From NCBI GenBank assembly GCA_029449245.1, contig JANATF010000007.1, positions 372,001 to 436,000 on the forward strand: a stretch of DNA of 64,000 nt, written 5' to 3'. Below, piece after piece: positions 1-11,800 of this stretch (position 1 is the first letter of the stretch; each line of letters starts with the position of its first letter). Origin of the DNA: Mortierella alpina. Lineage: Eukaryota > Mortierellomycota > Mortierellomycetes > Mortierellales > Mortierellaceae. The translations under genes were made by a program, and so were the position numbers. Below the pieces are notes generated by a model that saw only the letters and a list, made by a program, of their open reading frames with translations, was not told where the DNA came from and made no database searches.

Positions 1-1630
1 TTTGGTGTCGACCCCGCGGGCTGTAGTGCACAGAGTTCCTGGTCAAGCTCAGACTCGCGCTTCTCGAATTCCTTGTCCGCAAATTGGAGGCGAAGCTCAG
101 CTGTCTTGATCGCAGCGAACGTATGGTAATGGCGCTTGAAGACCGCTATAATGCCGGCGTCCATTGGCTGGGTCACAGACGTTGAATTTGGTGGTAATGG
201 TAGTAGAAGTACGCTGGGATACAGATGTCCACATTCATAGATCACCTTGTGTGATGGGGCATTGTCAACCATGAGAAGAATCTTGCGGCTCGGATCCTTG
301 GCCACAACGGAGTTGTGGAATCGTATAAGCCAAGCTAAAAAGACTACACCGACCATGTAATCAGGTCGCCCTTTTCCCCGAGCTCTCTTGGCCACCCCGT
401 CCGCAGTTTGCTCTCGGGTGGTGCTGCTGGTCTCGTTTGCCAGGGCAGTTGCGGTGGTTTCGGCGGTTGCGGTGGTTTCGGCGGTTGCGCTGGTTGTAGT
501 CATGGAGCCCGTCTTGCATCTCTTCGTCCTGCTCGAGCAAGGATTACTGACGTCCGCTGCGACACCCATATACTTCTTGATGCCGTTCCACACCTCGTCA
601 TTCCATTCGGGGTGTCCTTTCCATGGTATGAAGTCCAGTTGACGCTGTAGATCGTAGTCGTCTTTTAAGCCCCTCGGAACTTTTGCGCCTAGCGTATGAA
701 TATTGGATTAGACGTGACATACTACGAGGTGCTAGGAGGCGCATCACAACAGTGACAATGACCATTCTTAACAGGAATGGAGGAAGCTTGTGTGATCCGT
801 CGGCATTAGCACAAAACATTAACGATATACGGTACGAAGAAGATATGGTGCCGGCGTGCTTCTCGGCATCCCACGTATATGGCGACATCTCTTGTAGCCA
901 TAACCCAGTTTCATCCGCGTTGTAGAGGTCTTTAAGCGCGAACTCAGAAGCAACAGCCTGAATCACTTCCACATCGCTTTTATCGCATCCATGTCGACGG
1001 AACCCGCTTCTCCTTGTAGTTTATGATAGATGAGATTCCATGCCTTCTTGAAGTTTTGAACCCATCCTTTGGAAAAGCAAGGCCTCTCGAACTTTGGGCG
1101 ACCGTATCGATTCCAAAGCATAGTATAAATCTCGTGAGCTAGTACCCGTATTATCGTCGTGTCCAACGGTATCCCCAGATTACGCAAAACCTTGATCGAA
1201 TCTACCAGCACAACCTCAACTGGGTAGTAAGGGCGATTTTGCTGTTTGCTTCAAGTAAGCCCGTCCTCGTCCAAAAACCTGTCCTGATTGTTCTCAAGAC
1301 GGCTAATATAATGGACTGGAAGGCCATAATGTCGCTGAAAATGCACTTTTGAAGGAGCTGCGCCCAAGCGTGCCTGGTATTCCTGTTTATGTTCCAACCA
1401 AGCCTTGAGATAATACCGCTTGCCCTCCTCGAGCCGCTCTGGCTTGTCGACTTTCGGCACGAGAAACTTCGGCGGGAGCTTCAACTTCTTGATTTCTTTC
1501 ATTCTTCGAGTGTTGCTTGTTGCTGTCCAGATGAAAGAAGTTAACGTCAACTTGTCATCTTGCTCGAGAAATGTACCAATGTACCAATGTACCAAGCAGC
1601 AAAGAATGTTCTTTGCCTTCATTGACACGA
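1..1630 (-). pseudogene. pogo/Tigger-type DDE transposase, decayed and cut by the left edge
   Basis: On the minus strand, pieces of one transposase can be read in order. An N-terminal HTH-like region lies at about 1250-1505. A CENP-B-type DNA-binding segment lies at about 963-1250 and includes RPCFSKGWVQNFKKAW. The first catalytic Asp block is at about 860-970 (LYNADETGLW). The second Asp block is at about 230-265 (LLMVDNAPSHK), followed by LPPNSTSVTQPMDAGII, typical of the superfamily. The copy is broken. An in-frame TGA follows DEDGLT near 1250. A one-base frame change near 970 separates MDAIKA from VEVIQAV, and a further frame change lies at about 680-790. The last 680 bases form one open frame to the left edge but carry an unusual Thr/Ala-rich repeat. 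No terminal inverted repeats were found on the right, and the left end is outside the window. Confidence 0.85.
447..492. repeat. Short imperfect tandem repeat inside the transposase relic
   Basis: An 18-bp unit of the type GCGGTGGTTTCGGCGGTT is repeated about 2.5 times. Read on the minus strand in the open transposase frame it gives alternating TTATAE-like residues, which is not usual transposase sequence, so it probably arose by slippage in the decaying element. Confidence 0.6.
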
Positions 1631-1639
1631 AATTCGCCG

Positions 1640-1969
1640 CTAGTTTGAACCACTGAGTGCATCATGCAGAATTCGTCTATAGCTGACAGAAGAGGTCTCT
1701 CCTAGAAGTATTTGCCAGGTCTTCGCCATAGCAGCGATATTGCATTGGAGGGGAGCATGGTGCTAGACGGCTGTGAATGAGTCTAGGTATGGTGCTGAAT
1801 GGTGTTTTTTTTTTTTTAGAGTGAGAAAAGATGATTGAATCATTTAATGTGGGCACTCTAGGGTATAGGCCTCATGAGAGTTGCGACCAGCTGTCTGTGG
1901 TGGGTTATCGGCAACTTGCTTGTTCTTGGGAGTACAGGAACAAAGAAAGGATGAACGATTCTTATTCGT
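1640..1969. other. Spacer between transposase relic and EF-hand gene
   Basis: No coding sequence is supported here. The only clear feature is a run of T at about 1807-1818. It probably contains the 3' flank of the minus-strand EF-hand gene and the outer part of the transposon relic. Confidence 0.5.
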
Positions 1970-2212
1970 TTAGATCTGAAGGCTCCAGTCGGCAACGGTG
2001 GGGGCGAACTTCAGGAACTCGTCAAAGGTCAAGCTGCCGTCCTTGTTGTCGTCGAACTGAGAGATTGAGATTCTGGCCGAGAACTCACCGCCGCCCAGGG
2101 TCTTGAGCAAAGCAGTGAGCTCCTCCAGGGTGATGGAGCCGTTCTTGTCGGTGTCGACCTCCTCGAATTTGGTCTTGATGTAGGCGATCTGTTCCTCGGT
2201 GAAGTTGGCCAT
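1970..2212 (-). CDS. Small two-EF-hand calcium-binding protein (80 aa)
   Basis: A single-exon frame of 80 residues starts MANFTEEQIAYIKTKF and contains two canonical EF-hand loops. The first is DTDKNGSITLEE (about residues 20-31) and the second DDNKDGSLTFDE (about 56-67). Both loops have Asp at position 1, Gly at 6, a hydrophobic residue at 8 and Glu at 12, so both should bind calcium. The protein corresponds to one calmodulin lobe. I chose the ATG at 2212 because MANFTEEQ matches the calmodulin start pattern; the frame stays open for 26 more codons upstream, but that part is Ser/Thr/His-rich and leader-like. It is likely a calcium sensor or buffer. Without a database search it could be a single-lobe calmodulin-like protein or a fragment of a larger one, but it ends in its own stop and looks complete. 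Confidence 0.85.
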   Translation of the reverse strand: MANFTEEQIAYIKTKFEEVDTDKNGSITLEELTALLKTLGGGEFSARISISQFDDNKDGSLTFDEFLKFAPTVADWSLQI

Positions 2213-4364
2213 TGTAATAGAAGTTTGTGCGTTGGTGGGATTGTGATGGGATGAAGTTGAAGAGCCATTGAGTTGACAGCCGCCTGACAATGGTTTGTGA
2301 CGGTGTTTGCAGGTACGGAGGTCAACAAGGATTATAAGAGAATTTGGGTTTTGTCATTTTTCTGACATGAACCAAGGGAGGTTCACATGAGAGACACAAT
2401 AGACAACGACTCAATTTGAGACGCAGTCTCCAATTTACTCCCTCGTGAGAACCTCCAGTACATCGACAGGTTTATTTTTGAACGCTCTATGAGCGTTGTA
2501 CAGTTCTGGTACGCACATGTAGATAGTCTATTGTGAGGCTCAGGATGAGCTGGCAAAAGAAAAAAAAAAGGAAAAAAGGAATGGCGTTGTGGACTATCGT
2601 GGAACGATCTCGGATTGGCGCACAAGTAAGGAGGCAAAGATTTTCGCCAACCATCACGATCTTTGGTGCTGAGAACTTCAAAATTTGGATGGGCTCTGAT
2701 ACAGCCCAGATTTTTTGGAGATGAAAAATTCACAGACCACGAAAGTACTGTAGTCTACATACCCGGGTACATGTACAAGCGGAAGGAAAAAACCATAGGG
2801 GGCAGAAAGTGACTAGTCTGACCATGGTTAGTGCACGCACACACGAATATGCTGTGCGCGTTAGATACCACCATCACGCACGAGACCAAAATCTGAAGAA
2901 AATGAAGATAACGACCAGACTGGCAAGAGGGCCTGGTGTGGCCAAAAGTAGGGGCTATATTTAGAATTATGCCGCTCGTTTCTTGCTCAATCTGCGGCTT
3001 TGCATATTTCCCGCCTCCTCTTCCTCCTCCCACTTAGTCTTCAGAAGTATTCAGCTGAGGCCAATATAGTACCCGTGCAGTATGTAAGATTGAGCATGGG
3101 GGCGAATACGTTTAAGCTACAGCCGCGCCATCTAAAGTCGTCCAGTTATGTGCAAGCGCGGTGAGGGTCAACGACCAGCGAATGAAAAGAAGATTCAATA
3201 GTCGACGCGTCTCCAGTGAACAGTCCTTTAGCTCTCAATACCAGTCCCAGAACGCCCTCGCCCATTCCAACCTACCCCACCTTGTGCCCAATGGATGCTA
3301 TTCAGATGGGAGCACTCTGAGGGGCGTCTTTGCAGGCAAATGCAGTGCGCCCACTGTTTATTGCTCACAGTCGACTAGACTACTGTACGTACAGTACTTC
3401 CCATCTCTCCCTCCCACACTTGCTTTTAGGCGGGCACAGAAGATACAGTACATGTGCATGCAAAATAGTGAGCGTGGCTGGGTGTCGAAGATGCGTATGA
3501 GACTGGAGCGGGCGGGGATCTTCAAAAAAAAAAGCCGTCCTTTGGACACCGCCCCCATTCTCTGCAGTGACTGCAGTACTGCAGCGCAGAGCGCATCGAG
3601 CGCTACCGACCCCGCCCCATACTATCACAAATAGACACCTCTATCCCGATTCTATTTTCTGACCATCGTACCGACATGATTTGGCTGCAGTTTGCCCCAT
3701 CATGTCTGTGTGTTTAATGTCGCATGAGAAAGAATAAAGAACGAAGGAAAAGAAACGACTGAGAAAAAAAGAAAAAGATAGGGATGTAACGAGTACAAAG
3801 AGAAACAGCCGCTCATGGTGCACAACAGCAACCCATTTTGGAAAATTAAGTGGGCGTAACGGTTGGCATTCCGTTGGCTTTTTCGTTTATTGGATTGCGA
3901 ATCGCTGGGCCCATGAATGCATGCCTCGGAAAACAAATGTGAGTTCATTGGTACCGGCGTTAAGATAGGTTCAACCTTAACATCCAACGGTCGACACGGG
4001 AAATGGCAGACCGCGCCATGCACGTAACGGCCAAACGAGAAAATGAAATGCACCATATACATCCATTGTTCAATTCTGTGTCTCAAAGAAGTCCCTCGCT
4101 CATTATTCAATCCCTCGCCCCAGGTCCCGTTGAAGGCAAGTGTCCAAAAAAAAAAACGCAATCCATGCCAAGTCATGGAAAACCGTTACGCTCGGTCAGG
4201 GGCCTTACCTTAGCCCCCTCGGTCGCGTTCGTATAAAGCCTGCGGTTTCAGCGAAACATTTTCTGCTTCTTCCCTATCCAATTCTCACCACTTCTTTTCA
4301 GAAACCCACCTACCAACCTACCCACCCCACTCCAACCAACCCCCACCTCAAACAAACCTCCATC
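2213..4364. other. Intergenic region, no supported gene
   Basis: About 2.1 kb with only short, low-quality frames on both strands. It should hold the EF-hand promoter on the left and the promoter of the secreted-protein gene on the right. Homopolymer A runs near 2562, 3526 and 4147 disrupt any coding potential. I see no RNA gene. Confidence 0.5.
4232..4237 (+). promoter_or_regulatory. TATA box of the secreted-protein gene
   Basis: TATAAA lies 128 bp before the start codon at 4365 and is followed by a pyrimidine-rich, ATG-free leader, the arrangement expected for a strongly expressed gene. Confidence 0.6.
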
Positions 4365-4661
4365 ATGAAGTTCACCACCGTCATCATTGCTGCCCTCGCC
4401 GTCGCTGCCACCGCCTCTGCCCAGGCTGCCTCCTCCTCCTCTGCCCCTGCCACCTCGGCCTCTGCCGTCTCCTCTGCCTCCGGTGTCCCCTCCGCCAGCG
4501 GTAGTGCCAAGCCCAGCGCTGCCACCGGCAGTGCCTCTGCCTCCGTCAGCGCCCCCGCTGCCTCCGGCACCGGTACCCCCAAGTCTGCTGCCGGCACCAA
4601 CGCCGTTAACTCCGTTGTCGCCGTTGCCGGTCTCGGTCTCGCCTTGGCCTTGGGTCTCTAA
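4365..4661 (+). CDS. Small secreted Ala/Ser-rich protein, probably GPI-anchored (98 aa)
   Basis: A single exon encodes 98 residues. The N-terminus MKFTTVIIAALAVAATASAQ is a signal peptide with a likely cut after ASA. The body is almost entirely Ala, Ser, Gly, Pro and Thr, so a disordered and probably O-mannosylated stalk. The C-terminus (VVAVAGLGLALALGL) is a hydrophobic tail preceded by Gly/Asn/Ala, the layout of a GPI-anchor signal. Codon use is strongly biased to C-ending codons (GCC, TCC, GTC), unlike the neighbouring TOR gene, which suggests high expression. The start follows the fungal context CATC-ATG. The expected location is the cell wall or plasma membrane. It has no recognisable domain, so the function is unknown. 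Confidence 0.8.
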   Translation: MKFTTVIIAALAVAATASAQAASSSSAPATSASAVSSASGVPSASGSAKPSAATGSASASVSAPAASGTGTPKSAAGTNAVNSVVAVAGLGLALALGL

Positions 4662-5887
4662 ATCCTTTGCCCACCGCCATGGATCTCTCAATGAGAAGCT
4701 TCGAATTCTAGAACAGAGCGATTTCTACTATGCGCTTGTCTTTTGTGGCCATGCTATTTGAAAAAAACAAACTACAGAAACATTATTCATATGCAGTTAG
4801 AGGCCTTGCTCCCACTTTCAAACATTCTGAAGTAACTAAACCGAAACAACCATCCCCAATACCTCTTTTTACTATTTCCGATTTCCTTTCCATAATTCTC
4901 TAATAACTTTTTTTCCCCACTACCTGCCTTCCTTTGAGAAGTGAGATACAAGAAAAAAGACCAAACTAAAACTGTTTATCTCTTGAAGTCCCCTTTTTCT
5001 TCTGCTCACTCGGGTGGAGGAATAACGACGACAAGAAATATTCATAATAAAAAAAGGGAATCTAATCTAAAACAAAAACTCTGCATGTCCTTCAGTCGGC
5101 GACCCTAACTGGGTGCTTCTGTCACACTTCCGGTCATCCTTGGATCATGAAAATGAAAAATGGGCAACGCGTCTATATTCGAATTTTGTGCCTGAAGGTC
5201 TAAATTTCCTGACCGCCAATGCGCGGCAACGATTGTATGCCAGATTACAAGAAATAAGCGGAGGAAATTAAAGACGGATTGCCATGAAAAAGAAACAAAC
5301 GGGTTGCATTTTCCTCCTTCAAATGCCGTTAGCCAAACGCGAAGCGCGTGTTTGCCGAGCAATCCACTGCTGTACTCAACACACGGTGCTGCTTCTTAGC
5401 CTCCTTGCACCTTGCACGATCGTGCAAATACACCATTTTGATACCGACTTCAAGCGTGCGCGCCGTTGCTTGTTGGTCCTCTTCACAGATTGATAGTTGT
5501 ACAGTGCTGTACAAGAGTAATAACAGAAAGTGAAGGAAAAGGTGTGGGCGACGAAAGAGCCTGCAGTCGATAACGGAAATGGCGCACTCATTTTTTTCTT
5601 TCCTTGCTTTTCCCATTCAATCATCGGTAACCATTCCCGAGGACTATCTATACATGCATGATTCATTTATCACAAGAGTACAAGCGAGATGAAAAAACAA
5701 GAAACCACACAAAGCAGACTGACTAGACTAGACAGGAAACGGGCGGTACAAGAGAACTGAATAGAGGCAAAAAAGGAGAGATATATAAAAAAAAAGACGA
5801 ATAGAAAGCAGGTATTGTGCGATGGAAGGTATGTACAGACTCGGGCCTCGTGTGAGCGTGCCTTTCTTTCATTTTTTGTCTCGCTCT
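4662..5887. other. Convergent 3' flanks of the secreted-protein and TOR genes
   Basis: No coding sequence is supported. The region is A/T-rich near both stops, as expected for two 3' untranslated regions facing each other. Confidence 0.5.
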
Positions 5888-8800
5888 CTACCAAAAGGCA
5901 CAGTAGCCAACCCAACACTGACAAAGGTTCTCGGTAGATGTTGCCTGCTGAATAAGTTTCTCCACCTGCAGTCCGACATCGAGCGTCTGATCCGGATGAA
6001 AGTCCCTGCCTGTGAGTTTGTTGGTAACGCGGTTTAGAATTGTCAAGGTGCGCTGGTTCAGCTGCTCGGGCTGGTTCTCCACTAGATTTTTTTCAGGGTA
6101 TTCCAGAGAAAAATAACATGTTAGATTCATTCACTGAACACACAATAAACCACTGCAGCGTAATGAGTATTGCCAAGAAGTACATACTGTCCGCTTGATC
6201 AATGACGAGCTCCTGCTCGCTGGGTAGGGGTCTCCGCAGACTGCGACCTTGGTCCTTGGAGAATGACTCGTGTGCAGCAGCGGCATTTCCATTTAGTCCC
6301 TCGGTAGCGGTAGGCACTATAAATAGAGATCAAAATATGTAAGATGAGGGCGAAGTGCGGAATAGACCTTAGAAGGTACGGAACACCACCCGTTCGCCCA
6401 TTCAGTGAAGGTCTCTTCTTCCTCCCTCTCTTTGTGGTCCGCTCTGTCGACTTACGTTGTCTCGGACTAGTGTGCAGAATCCTCCAGTTAATCAGTGGGT
6501 CGTGAACAAAAGCCTCGAGCACGGCCATGACGCTTTCCTTGTTCTCCCTCAAAACACGCATCACATTTTCGCATGTATTCCTGAAGCTTCCTTCAATCCC
6601 GCTGACCTCCATAGCCTTGACCAACATCCTTGTCAACCGGAATGGAATCCTCTCTGGGAACTGCGGTCGATGCATTGCAACCTAATGACGGTGATCGATA
6701 GTAGCCAAAGGCATGAGGAGGACATGGTTAGCAGCTATTCCAAAATGCATTAAATAACCCTCAAAGAAAGCAACAGGAAGTGAACAAACCCACTAACCTC
6801 AAAGCAATCACCAAAGTCGATATGGATAATGCGACCAGTATTACGATCCATCATGATATTCGACGGGTGTCGATCTCCAAGTCCCAGCACATGTCCAACC
6901 ATCGACATGACCGCCAAGCTCCTGGTATAGTTCGTTCGGCGTTCAAACCACACCTCAGAGTTTCGACTCTTGAGCCACAGAATATTGTAGAGATCAAAGG
7001 CCTCCTCAGGCGTGTTGGCCAGCATATTCTCAAAGATCTCAATCTTCTGCATCACCGTCAGCGAGTCATAACTCTGCTCAGGCGCCATTCCCGTCAGAAG
7101 GTTGTGCTCCGTGAAAAAGGACCGCCTCTTGCTCTCACGATAATCTCGAATCAGATTGTGCAGCGTGTCCGTCTCTGGAAGCCAGCCAATAAGCCCAGCA
7201 TTGGGTGACAGCGGGATGACCGCAAACTGGATAATGCTCAGGTGGCGCTTGAAGGTCTCAGGGTCGGCACTGAGGAGTGTGTTGACAAGTCCAAACAGCT
7301 GCATGACACGCTCATCCTGTCTCAGGTCCTCATGTCCCTTCAGCAAGAACTCGTAATCCCGACCATCGCTGCCCTTCATGGTCAATCGGCGCGGTTTTTG
7401 CTTCGAGCTGAGCACCGTCAGCGTATGTTTGAAAGACGAAATCTTGATGATGGGTGCTCCACTCCTGTAAGTTCCTGGGATCACCAGCTCCAAGTCCTGT
7501 GCGCTCTGGAGTTGTGGTGACGCGTACGGCAGTTCCAGTGTGCTGAGCTTTGGCAGCTTACGAATCCGGTTAAACACCTGGAAATAGATATCCCAGGCAT
7601 GGTTCAACTCATTCACATCCCGCGTCTGACGGAACCGCGTGCAGCAGTCAAAGGCCTCCTTCAGATCCCGACCAAACGCTTTGACAAATGTGACCTCATG
7701 CTGGGTCTCAGGCCGCTTCATGATCATCTTGTGGAGTGGCTCCAAAACTGCCAGCATGGCCTCGATGTTCTTGCCACCTTGAGCATTCAGCGTCGACGCT
7801 TCCTCCAGTCCTTCCGACCACATCTCATGCCATAAGATAGCGACTCGCAGCAGTTCCTGACTAACCATAGAGGCTTGATCCACTAGAGTGGCACTGTGCA
7901 TGCGCATATTGTCCATGATCGCCAACGCCGCCTTCCTGCGGAACACACTTGGAGATTTTGAGGCGACCGTTAGCGAGTACACCAGGGCCTGCGGATGGGC
8001 TTTACCCACATCTGCTAACAGTTGGTGGATTAAGCGATGAACGTTCTGGCTGGGCGCGTGAATGCGAGCGATCAGTTGTGGAATCACTTGAAGCCACGTA
8101 TCGATGCTGACCGTCAGAAGCCCCTTCGCCAGGGCCGTACTAACGTCGGACCGATGTCCAAACTTGAACCAGAGCGTCAAGAGTCGGAGGGTGTCCTGAA
8201 GCGAGTTACCGGCAGAGAGTGCAATTGAACGGAAGAAGCCTGTGACCGACGGGATGACATACTGTAGACTTTGAGTAACGCCTGCAGAACCCTCTTTCTC
8301 AAAGAATGAAATGACATCAAAGTTGGCCAGTGCCCAGGTGTGCCACGCCTTATACCAACTCTTGTCCAGGTGGGTCGCATAATGATATGGCGTCAGAATG
8401 TACTCAATTGAATCCTAAACGCGCAAGGCACAATGTGACAGGCAGTGGGGTTGTTAAAAGAAAGTTACTTCAAGAAGGAGATCCATAGTGAGCAGATTGA
8501 AAGCAACAACTTACGTGTGTCCAGCCATCTTGCATGGCAAATTGCCACTCTCCTTGCTTAAGGTAACAACGCGCTAGTAGTCGGGAAAAGTCTTCGTCCG
8601 TTCCTCTCGCTTGGTGGACGCCGGTCCTTGCAGCCCCGTTCGTGTCCCCGGTGCCGAGTCCCAAGTCCGCTGCCAGGAGATCCGTGAACTGTCGAAGACA
8701 TCCAAGGGTTTGTTCCCGCACGCCTCTTGCCCACATGTACTTCAGTTTCGCGTAGACAACCTGAGGCGGAGTGATCTGGATCATCTGGTTGAACGGCATC

Positions 8801-11800
8801 TCTGCAGTCTGCTGGCCCATTAACGAAACCATAGCCTGCTCAGCCAGTCGCAACCGTCCTGACTTGCGACAGAGGTTCATAAATTTGATTCTCATATCCA
8901 TGTCCTCTGCTGGCGTAAGAGCCATCGCATGAACTTTGATGACCCTCTGCCAAATCTCGATGTTGCGTTCACATCCTAGTAGGCGCTTCATCCAGGTCTT
9001 GCGAATGGTAGCCTGACGATCTGGCTGGTTCTCATACCGCTTGTACGTGATGATTTCCTCGAGCTCCGCCATCATCTGCACGCGAACCACAGTGTTGTAC
9101 GCCCGACTATAACTTTCGCTCACAAGCGCCGTCAGCTCCGTGTCCAGCAACGTACGGGTATGCTCAATATACTCCTCGGCCTTGTCGAACTGGTTGCGAT
9201 GAAGCGAGAGGATAGACTTGAAGAAGGCCCGATCCGGAGACTCTGTTTGCATGGCTGAGATGTATTCGTCCAGCAGCTCCCATTGTCCCAACCCCCAAGC
9301 TCCGGCAGCGACAAACGGCGCCATGCCTCTGCGATATCCTTCAGGGGCTATAGCCCACTTATCCTGCGCCAGAGATGATAGGGCATCCCACTCTCCAAGA
9401 GCATGCAGGCAGCGCATACGCTTTACAGACAAAAGAAGGTCGTCCGGGTTCTCAAGTTGCTTCCGCTCATACGCAGCCAAAGCATCCTCCCACCTGTGAA
9501 GTTTCTCGTACCAGGATTCCTTCAGCTCGATGTCATGGTGTTTCTGTGCATACGTCAGGATACCGGCCGCGGCGTCAGGTTGCTGAAGGTTATTGTTGAC
9601 GCTGATGAGGCTTTCAATGTTGGCTGTCGAATGGTCCGTCATAAACTCTGCTTCCTTGTAATGTAGGGCCTTCGCGTATGCGTGGCAACTGAGGGCATAC
9701 TTGGCCAGGGTGCTGATCTCGATCGGGAGTGGTTTGTTGTCGTGCTCCATGTACTCGGCCATATTCAGAAGAGTTTGAATGTTCTCGGGGGAGATGTTTG
9801 GCGCGGTCAACGCTGTCTTGATGGCAGCTGCAAACTCTCCCTGTAAAGACGAATACGATCAATAGACATCCTAGCAATGCTTTGGATTACATGTACACGT
9901 AGGACATGGCAGTGAACATCACCTACCTGAAACTGCTCTGTCAAGGAAGTCCAGCATGACATGAAAGCAGAGTTGAAGAGTTCTCTGGCAAGCGGTTGAA
10001 ACGAATTGGCCATGTCTGCGCAAGCCCTGAGGGAGTGCGACGGTGTCTCTTTCAACATTTCCAGTGTAAGGCGTCGGATCCAGTCTGTCCAATCCTCTTT
10101 TCTAGACCGTGATTCTGTATCCCATGCTCGTCGAAGCGACCTTGGGTTCACGGGTAGTTTACGGTCGTCGGACAGAGCCTGAGGAACATCCGTAGTGACC
10201 ACATATCTATCATCTCCCATTCCAGTGAGCACTGATGCCGAAGGTAGAGGCTCCTTGTTCAGCAACTTGGACACCACCAGGTTGTAGTTGGTGTGAATGA
10301 TGCGCTCCCGGATAAGCACCTATTTTTGATATCACGAGCCAGGTCATCAGTGAACATGTGCATGGTTTAGTCAAATATGAAGTATCGCCTCCTCGCTTAC
10401 TTTTTGCACGAGAGGAACAAAGTTCAAGTAGTCCTGGCCAAGCTGTACGACCATGAGACAGAGCACATCCATCGTGACGGTCCTCAGTTCTGTTCCAGGC
10501 AGCGCCAGAATCCTGGCCAGAGGATGGATAATTCTGGACGCGTAATCCGAAAAGTCGATCCTTCTCGACAGGGCCCCAATGGTGCTGATAGCCGCCCGAC
10601 GAAGATTGATTGGAGCATCTGTCCTTTCAAATGCCTTGACCAGCACTGGAATGATCAGATGCATATACTCTTCAACGTTCGAGCCGAGCTTCACAAGAGC
10701 CTGAAGAACACGAAGCGATGCTCCATGCCGTTCTGAAACATCCGTTTCCAAGACCTCCAACATGGATCGGAGTAGCTTTGGCATGTACACCTTGAATTCT
10801 CCATCCAATGAAATCGCTATGCTCTCGATCAATCCAACGATTCGCTCCTGCAGTCGCGTATGGCTCCAATTGTCCTGGATGAGTTTGACCAGGTCGGGTA
10901 TATAGGGTCGGATATGAAGCTTCACGATCAAGACCAGAAAGCCCATCTTTTCAAAGTAAAAGTCCAAGTTGTGTAGAGTTCCGGACTGCATGATATTCAG
11001 GTATACTGGCATGATCTAAGAATTTTTGACTCGAGCGTCAGTGTACCACATCGGCAGTGGAGATAGTAACGAAAGACATTACGCGTAAAGGAGAGTGGCA
11101 ACTGGAGGGGTTTACCTGGGGTAAAAACGGGACCATCTTGAGTTGGAGAGCCTGAAATATGTTGAGAATTGCCTGGGTCGCCGGTTGGTATTGCTGGCTT
11201 AGCGAGGGATCCTTAAGGATCTTGAGAAGCGCGTTGATCACCACTGTAGGGTAGTACTCATCGGAAGAAGGGTCGACGCCGGACATTAACAGGGCTACAT
11301 CCGAGTTCTCTGTCTTTTCAGTTTGTATAGAGTCGCCAGACTCGACAACCATTTGCTAAATAAATGGGCTTGGTATGAGTCCAGATGTTTGGAGAGATGC
11401 AGCGGACGACGTTATAGCAGAAACAAGGAAGGTATTACCTTGTGCCTGTATGGGTCCAATGCACCGAGTACTCCTACGAGTTTCATTGTTTCTTGGCGGA
11501 TTTTGACCGACTGTTCCGTTTTTAGAATGGACATCAGAATGTCCAAGAGGATAGGGAACTTCACATACGGGTCGATCACATATCCAGTGCTACTGGCGAG
11601 ACGACCGAGGGCCTTTAGGGCAGCACTGCGTTTAGCGGATGAGCTCTGATCCTGAAGAATGTCGATAAACATTGGCATAAGCTGATCCGTATATGGCAGC
11701 AACTCCTCGCCGCCAACCCGAGCAATCTCGCCCAATGCTTGGAGGACGCTGGACACAACTCCGGGGCTGCTGTCCTTGATGTTGGGCAGTAGCACCGTGA

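Noticed and set aside
4387-4761. Pro-rich frame overlapping the secreted-protein gene
   Set aside because: It is a shadow frame of Ala/Ser codons; the alternative frame with signal peptide and GPI-like tail is the real gene.
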